Shown in pieces: positions 58,501-64,000 of a stretch of 64,000 nucleotides of DNA. The notes below the pieces were generated by a model. It was not told the origin of the DNA. It ran no database searches and worked only from the letters and a program-made list of their open reading frames with translations. The stretch's first letter is position 1. Every line of letters starts with the position of its first letter. Location of the stretch: positions 13,631,001 through 13,695,000 of the forward strand of contig NC_060026.1 in NCBI RefSeq assembly GCF_021134715.1, read 5' to 3'. Source of the stretch: Daphnia pulex. Taxonomy: Eukaryota > Arthropoda > Branchiopoda > Diplostraca > Daphniidae. The position numbers and the translations under genes are program-made.

Positions 58501-61500
58501 CAATAAATTTTAAAAAATAAAAAAAAATTTTAAAAATAAAAAAAATTCAAATTTCCCGCCGTTTTATAAGTTTAAACTTAAAAAAAAAAGAAGCTGATAA
58601 TGAGGGGGTTGGTGTGTAAGAAGATTTAGTTTGAAAAAAACGGGGGGTGTTTTCGCAGAAATAAAATACAACCAGGAGCTACTACTGTGTGCTGGCTCCT
58701 GTACCTCTCTCCTACCGTATTCCACTCATCCGCGCGAGACCACAGATAAGTCCAAAGAGATAATAAAAATAAGAGAGAATCTCTTACCAAGGGCCCAGGA
58801 CATTCTTGTTCATTATTATATTCGATCCCCCCCACCACCAATCTTTCTTTAATACGTGTGTGTCTTATTCAAACTCCCCCCCCCCACCCTACTGGTTGGA
58901 AAAACAATCTCTCATGTGGTAATTCAATCTGGACAAGTCGAGCTTTTTCCAAAGATTTTATTTCGATCTTCTTCTGGGACGACGACAAAGATAATGCCTT
59001 CAACATTTGGGTTGAAATGTTTGAAAAAATATAAAATAAAAGATATGTAGGGGAGAGAGAAATCGTAACGAGTCTAGTGCGTCAGTGTGCAACAATGGCA
59101 ACGCTAATGCGTGAGTGGACTGCACATGTACGAGGGTCAGACACCCCAGCGAGAGAGAGAAGAAAATATATATCCCGATTGATCTTGATTCTTCTTTCTT
59201 TAACACTTCTTCTTCTTCTTCTTCTTCTTTACCCTTCGCCAGGATGGAGGGGGTGACTTCATTAGCGGCCCATTCTTCAGCCCAGAGACCCAAAGGGGGA
59301 GGTACCCAAACGAGTACACACACACACATGACTGAACTCAATGTTGGACTGGATATATAATAAAATAAAATGAAATGTAAAAGACGAAAGAAGAAAATCG
59401 ATTAAAAACGCTAGCGGTCCCCCCTTACTACTTGATATGAACTTGTCTGTCTGTCGGCCCAAGTTGCGGGCTATTGAACAACCCGCACAGTCGACAATAG
59501 GAGAGAACGAAAAAGAGATTCGCCTCCTTTAGGATAAAATCAATACAAGCGGGCCATTTCGATTGAAATTCAATTTCAATTAAACCAAAAACGAGAGCAA
59601 ATCAAAAAATCTGTTTTTTTCAAAAATCCCGCCTTTTTTACTCAAATAAAATCTGACAAGTTCACCATGTACGACGAGGTTTTACTTTAATCAGATGATG
59701 GCAGCCGCACCGAATGGAATTAGTAAAGGTCAAGAATAAGAGGTATAGTGGTGAGGGGGGGGGGGGGGAGAGCTAATTAACAGGAAGGAGAACTCTTACG
59801 GAGGGGGTCGACACTTGTTACAAGAGGAAGCGCAATCCCCCCAACAGAAAAGAAAAAATAAATCCTTCCAGTAAGGTAACACACAAAAGTTCCAGGACCT
59901 CCTGGGGTTTTTAAAAAAAAAAAAAATGTTCCACGAGTGATAGAGCGATGAGAAGCGTAACCAATCTCTAATAAGCTTCTCTCGACGCGCAACTGGAACA
60001 TATTGTCCGCGCCCAACAGAATAGACAAAATCCTCCCCGAAAAAATAAAATAGAAAATATCTCGAAAGATTTCATCGAAGGTGGAAAACACACGGAGGAT
60101 TTCAAGACCTCCCGTTGATCTTTTTTTCAAAAAATAAAATGTATAAGAAGAAGAATAGACACAAGGCGACGCATCTCTTCTGTCTCTCATTTTCTCCCGA
60201 CGTGTATAATACAAAAAGGTATTAAAGGATCAAAGAACAAAACAGAAAAAAACAGATATTCTTTTTTTGAGGTTGTTTGTGGAGGATTTCTTCTTTTTCA
60301 AAATGTTATTGTTGAAATAAGAAAAGAGACGTGGGCTAGAATAAGAAGAAGTGTCAAAGCACAAGAAAGGGGATTTACACGACGGGGTATGGAAAAACTA
60401 TTGACCAGTATTACCTTTCTCTATTTTTATATTCATCAAAAGCAAATAGACCCTTGTGTTTATTTTATTTTTTTCACAAAAAAGTTTTTGGCCGTTTCTT
60501 ATTTTTAAGAAGAAAAAAACATGGAGATTAGCACTGGATTTTATTTCTTGGCGGGTATTTTTTTTGAATATTCAACGATCGATTGAATATGCACAGGAGC
60601 AATTTGATATCGTAGGATCTAGTATCGCCCCTTTTGATAATTTCGCGTTTTTGATATTCATATCAATAAATATAAAAACAGATGAAAATAAAAGACTCAA
60701 TCATTTTTCATCCTCGATCATCAAATAAATGCCCCCCGGGGGGGTGAGTGCGTAACCCAATCCGCCAGTGCGTAACACGAAGCCGCACAAATAAAAACTA
60801 CCAACTACTAATAAAATAAAAAAAACCATTGATGAAAAGAAAATATTTTAGTTTTCGACGTCTTCATTGACGAGAAAAATTCAAGACGCTGTGCGCAACA
60901 ACACAAAAAGCTTTTTTTTTCTGCCATTTTTTGAATTAAAAAATAAAATATTCGCTCCTCCCATTTTTAATTCTCCGCCCCATCAAAACAAATAAAAACA
61001 AAAATTTTTCTTTTGAGATGAGATATTATTTTTTTATTTATTTATATGAATGTCTGGAGTGTGTTGTTTTTTTTAGCTGTGTGGACGCTCGGTCCCTGTG
61101 GTGTAGTCGTGTGAAACGCATCACATCATCAAGCAAACACAAAAGGTGTCTAGTTTATATATATAGGAGGCCAGGCTCTTATTATAATTCCCCAAAAATA
61201 AAATAAAAAAAAAAGAGTCCATCTTTAAGTTTATTTGTTTTTGATTTGTGTTGGAGATTAAATTTTTTCTTTCTTTTTGGATTGGGGGGGTTTTCTGGGT
61301 GGAAAATGGTACGCCGGGATTTCTTTTTATATTCTTCTCTCGTGTAGGCAATTTAGACGAGATTATATTTTTATATCGCATCTATAGGGGGATATCGTTG
61401 GATAATAAGGCGCGGCCATCACACAAGGCACGGTTGGTTAGCCGCTTAATTGGCCGCATCCAAACAAACAACAACATTTCTTTTTTTTATCTCTCCTGAT

Positions 61501-63990
61501 TACGTAACACATTGTCGAATTTGTATTTTTTTGTTTTCTTCAGATCCCGCCAAATTCAAAAAAAATGTGTTGGTCAAAAAATAAACAAAATCGATCGGCA
61601 AAGAAAAGAGAAAGGTACATTTAAAAATAAAATAAAAATAAAGAGCGAGACCTCCTCCACCTGTCAGCATCGTTTCATAGTTCAACACTCTCCAGATGGC
61701 GAGCTTCTTCTTCACCCCCACCACCTTTGAAACCCACCCCCCCCCCCTTCTGGTCACCGGAATATAGTAAAAAATATATAAAAAAAGTCGGCCTGGAAAA
61801 AATAAAATAAAAGTATATAGACAAACACAGACCGACAACACAGACCAAAAGTCTTATTTCTTTTATGCGCAGAGGTCAACTATAATATTATAGAGGGGAT
61901 GGGGAGACCTTATACATAGGGTGAGGGGATTTTTTTTTTGTTTTAACTATGGATGTGTGTGTGTGTAGTCGAACGGTGCGATGAAATAATAATCGTAAAA
62001 AAAAATTATTTTTTGGTAGAAAAGATAAAAAAATTCTGTGCTACACATATGTGGGCTGTAGGAAAAAAAAAGGTGCTATAATAAAAAAAGATATAAATGA
62101 CCACTGGTTTTTTTCGAAAAAATATAAAAATTAGATTTAAAAAAGTTTAGTTGAGAAAAACAAAATTAGATTTAGACAATACGGTAATGTGGAATTGATG
62201 AAATGTTCATTCGCCGCCGCTCGACTAGAGCCAACAAATGAATTATGGCCGAAAAGTCACGCACTCTGCTTCAATAGGAACATTGGAGTTGGGGTGGATT
62301 AGAGAAATGTATTTCTGCGGGTCCAGCGCTTTTTTCTCTCTCTATCCCGCCCGGTTTGAGCTTGGCCGCTGCAGCCGCTTCTGTGCTCGGCAGAGAGAAA
62401 AAGTGGGCGGCATTGGGTAAAAATATATCTACATCTAGGTTGGCTGAGTTAGTCCAAGCGCATACAAGAGACCCACCACCACCACCCCCTTTCTCCCGAA
62501 TGAGACACACAAGAGCCACGTGACCCGACAGAGCGCGTCTCTCTCTACCACCACCAGAAACTTTTTTAGGATTTTTTACTTTTTTGAACGGATAGATGTA
62601 CTATTTTTATTCTTCCATTTTATTTCATTTTATTTTTCTAAAGGCAACGGTGGGTACACCCCGTGTGCCGCGGTCTAACAATTGCGTTCAACCGGAATGA
62701 ACATCGAACATTGCACAAATGCCTATAATTACATACAGACCACGGCGGGCGGACGGACTGGGAGAGAGAAAAGCTCCCGGCTTCTCTATCTTGGAAAAAA
62801 GAATAAAAATATATCTTTCCTAGCTCGATCGTGTGTATTTACAATATTTATTTTCCTTTTTTTCTTTGTCCTATAAAATGTTTTGGCTGCTGTATTTACT
62901 TTTAAATAAATTTAGATTTATTTGGCGGAATACTTTTTATTTTGCTGGCCATCGATTTTTTTCGTGTTCCCGTTTTATGTATTCGGGTACTTGCGTGAAG
63001 AAAAGAGAAGAAAGGAAACTGTGAACCAAGTCGAGATGTTCTTGTTCGAGAGCTTTTGTTGTCGTCAAAGTCAATCAACGACGCCATTGAAACGAATAGA
63101 ATAAGAAAGAACTTGAATCAAAATCGATAAAATTCATTTTTTTCTGGGGGTTTGAATTTAGCGCCTCGATTGGAACTAAAGCGAATGAATCATCGTGTGA
63201 TTTGTGTATGTGTGTGTGGGATATAAACGTAGAAATAAAAAACCGCAAAACAAGAAATTAAAATACTTTGGGAATGACGTAATCCATCATCTTTCACTCA
63301 TCGCATTGACACATCCTTTTAGAAACCCCCCAAAAAATTACCGGGAATTTTGAATTTGTTTCAAAAAATTATTTGCGCAAATTTTTTCAATTTTTTTTCT
63401 TCTAAATAATATTTAAAAAAAATTAAAATTTTTTTTTTTTTTTTAAAGAATATTTTCTAGTTGCGTGTCGGAGTAGCATTGGGAATAAAAGAAAGAGGGG
63501 GGACCGGAGCGGAGCTATCCGAGTTGTTTTTTTTTCTTCTTTCTTTCTGTTTGGTTTGGTCATAAATCCGACCACTGGGCCTTGTTTCTTTTTTTCCATT
63601 TCTTCGTGCATGACCACACGGTGGTTCTTTTTTCTTAACTTGGGAGAGGAAAAAGAGAAGGAGGGAATGGAGTCCAAGGAAACAACCAGAAGAAGGCGGT
63701 AGCCAGAAGGTATGTTGTTGTTGTTGTTCTCTCTCTCTGCTGTGTGTGTGTGTGCCTTATATATACATGAAATACAGCTTTTGTGTGCCTGGCAGCGTTG
63801 CTGCTGTTTTCTGTCCTATTTTTTTTTCATTTCTAAAAAAAAAATTTTATGTCAGAACTTTGCAACCCTCTTTCCTGTTTCTTGATTTCTTTTCTTCTTT
63901 TTCATTTTTTAAAAAATTTATTTTTATTTATTTTTTTTTAGCTTTTTCCTATTCTTTTCATCCCTCCTTCTTCGTTCGTGCTGCTCCATC
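55598..63990. other. Dll 3' UTR and long gene-free downstream region
   Basis: No supported gene in 8.4 kb. Poly-A/T tracts and simple repeats are very frequent: (TG)n, (CTT)n, a long G-run at about 59755-59768, and long T runs such as 63428-63444. A perfect 14-bp palindrome CTATAATATTATAG lies near 61878. Open frames are short and mostly Phe/Lys/Asn-rich, as expected of homopolymer DNA. It probably holds the Dll 3' UTR and possibly its enhancers. Confidence 0.5.
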
Positions 63991-64000
63991 ATGTCGGACA
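63991..64000 (+). CDS. possible start of a gene cut off by the window end
   Basis: After a pyrimidine-rich leader-like stretch, ATGTCGGACA begins at 63991 (Met-Ser-Asp...). Only three codons are visible, so it cannot be told from chance. Confidence 0.15.

Noticed and set aside
1..64000. CRISPR arrays, bacterial defence or mobile systems, rRNA
   Set aside because: The window is clearly eukaryotic (spliceosomal introns throughout); none of these was found.

Overview
The window looks like nuclear DNA of a cladoceran crustacean, most likely a Daphnia species. The reasons are many short introns (about 60-120 bp) with GT-AG ends, an arthropod Distal-less gene with its usual intron inside the homeodomain, a tyrosine/threonine-rich 'KYY...PSYYT' repeat family of a type I associate with Daphnia, and a C1q-like protein with a short Cys-containing module before the C1q fold. 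Gene structures were assembled by hand from splice signals. Every multi-exon model with high confidence keeps one open reading frame across all junctions.

Left end (1-12.9 kb): an accessory, rearranged region. It opens with the putative last two exons of an unrecognised plus-strand gene and a small decayed-looking gene. Positions 2340-11150 then form a very large, nearly perfect inverted repeat: two 4242-bp arms with a 327-bp spacer. I saw only two mismatches between the arms. Each arm carries two tandem, damaged copies of a secreted Tyr/Thr-rich repeat-protein gene behind a clear TATA/Inr promoter, so there are four copies in all. A short array of about 130-170 bp tandem repeats lies upstream of each promoter.

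Middle (12.9-24.8 kb): a plus-strand secreted C1q-domain gene (12966-14094), followed by a diverged tandem segmental duplication. Each unit ends in an intact ten-exon minus-strand PLP decarboxylase of the cysteine sulfinate/aspartate decarboxylase group (15848-17944 and 22149-24230). A claudin-like four-TM gene (20282-21767, minus) sits between the units. It has two alternative first-exon modules of exactly equal coding length that can splice to the same downstream exons.

Right-middle (24.8-46 kb): an RNF19-type RBR ubiquitin ligase on the minus strand (27347-35031 or 35271). Its 4.2-kb intron holds a complete, opposite-strand, uninterrupted CHK/EcKinase-like gene (31733-33031). Divergent from it is an eleven-exon SLC35F3/F4-type transporter gene (39983-45789, plus). 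The roughly 5-kb gap between them carries promoter-like signals, including a 22-bp perfect palindrome of overlapping ATCGAT units directly beside an AAAATGGCGGC motif.

Right end (46-64 kb): Distal-less (52398-55597, plus, three exons, 428 aa), flanked by several kilobases of microsatellite-rich DNA without genes on both sides. This is the kind of space expected for control elements of a developmental gene. The window ends just after a possible start codon at 63991.

The most unusual items are the 8.8-kb palindrome with its mirrored pseudogene clusters, the alternative first exons of the claudin-like gene, the nested kinase gene, and the palindrome plus AAAATGGCGGC element. I found no bacterial-type systems, CRISPR arrays, tRNAs, rRNAs or intact transposase genes.
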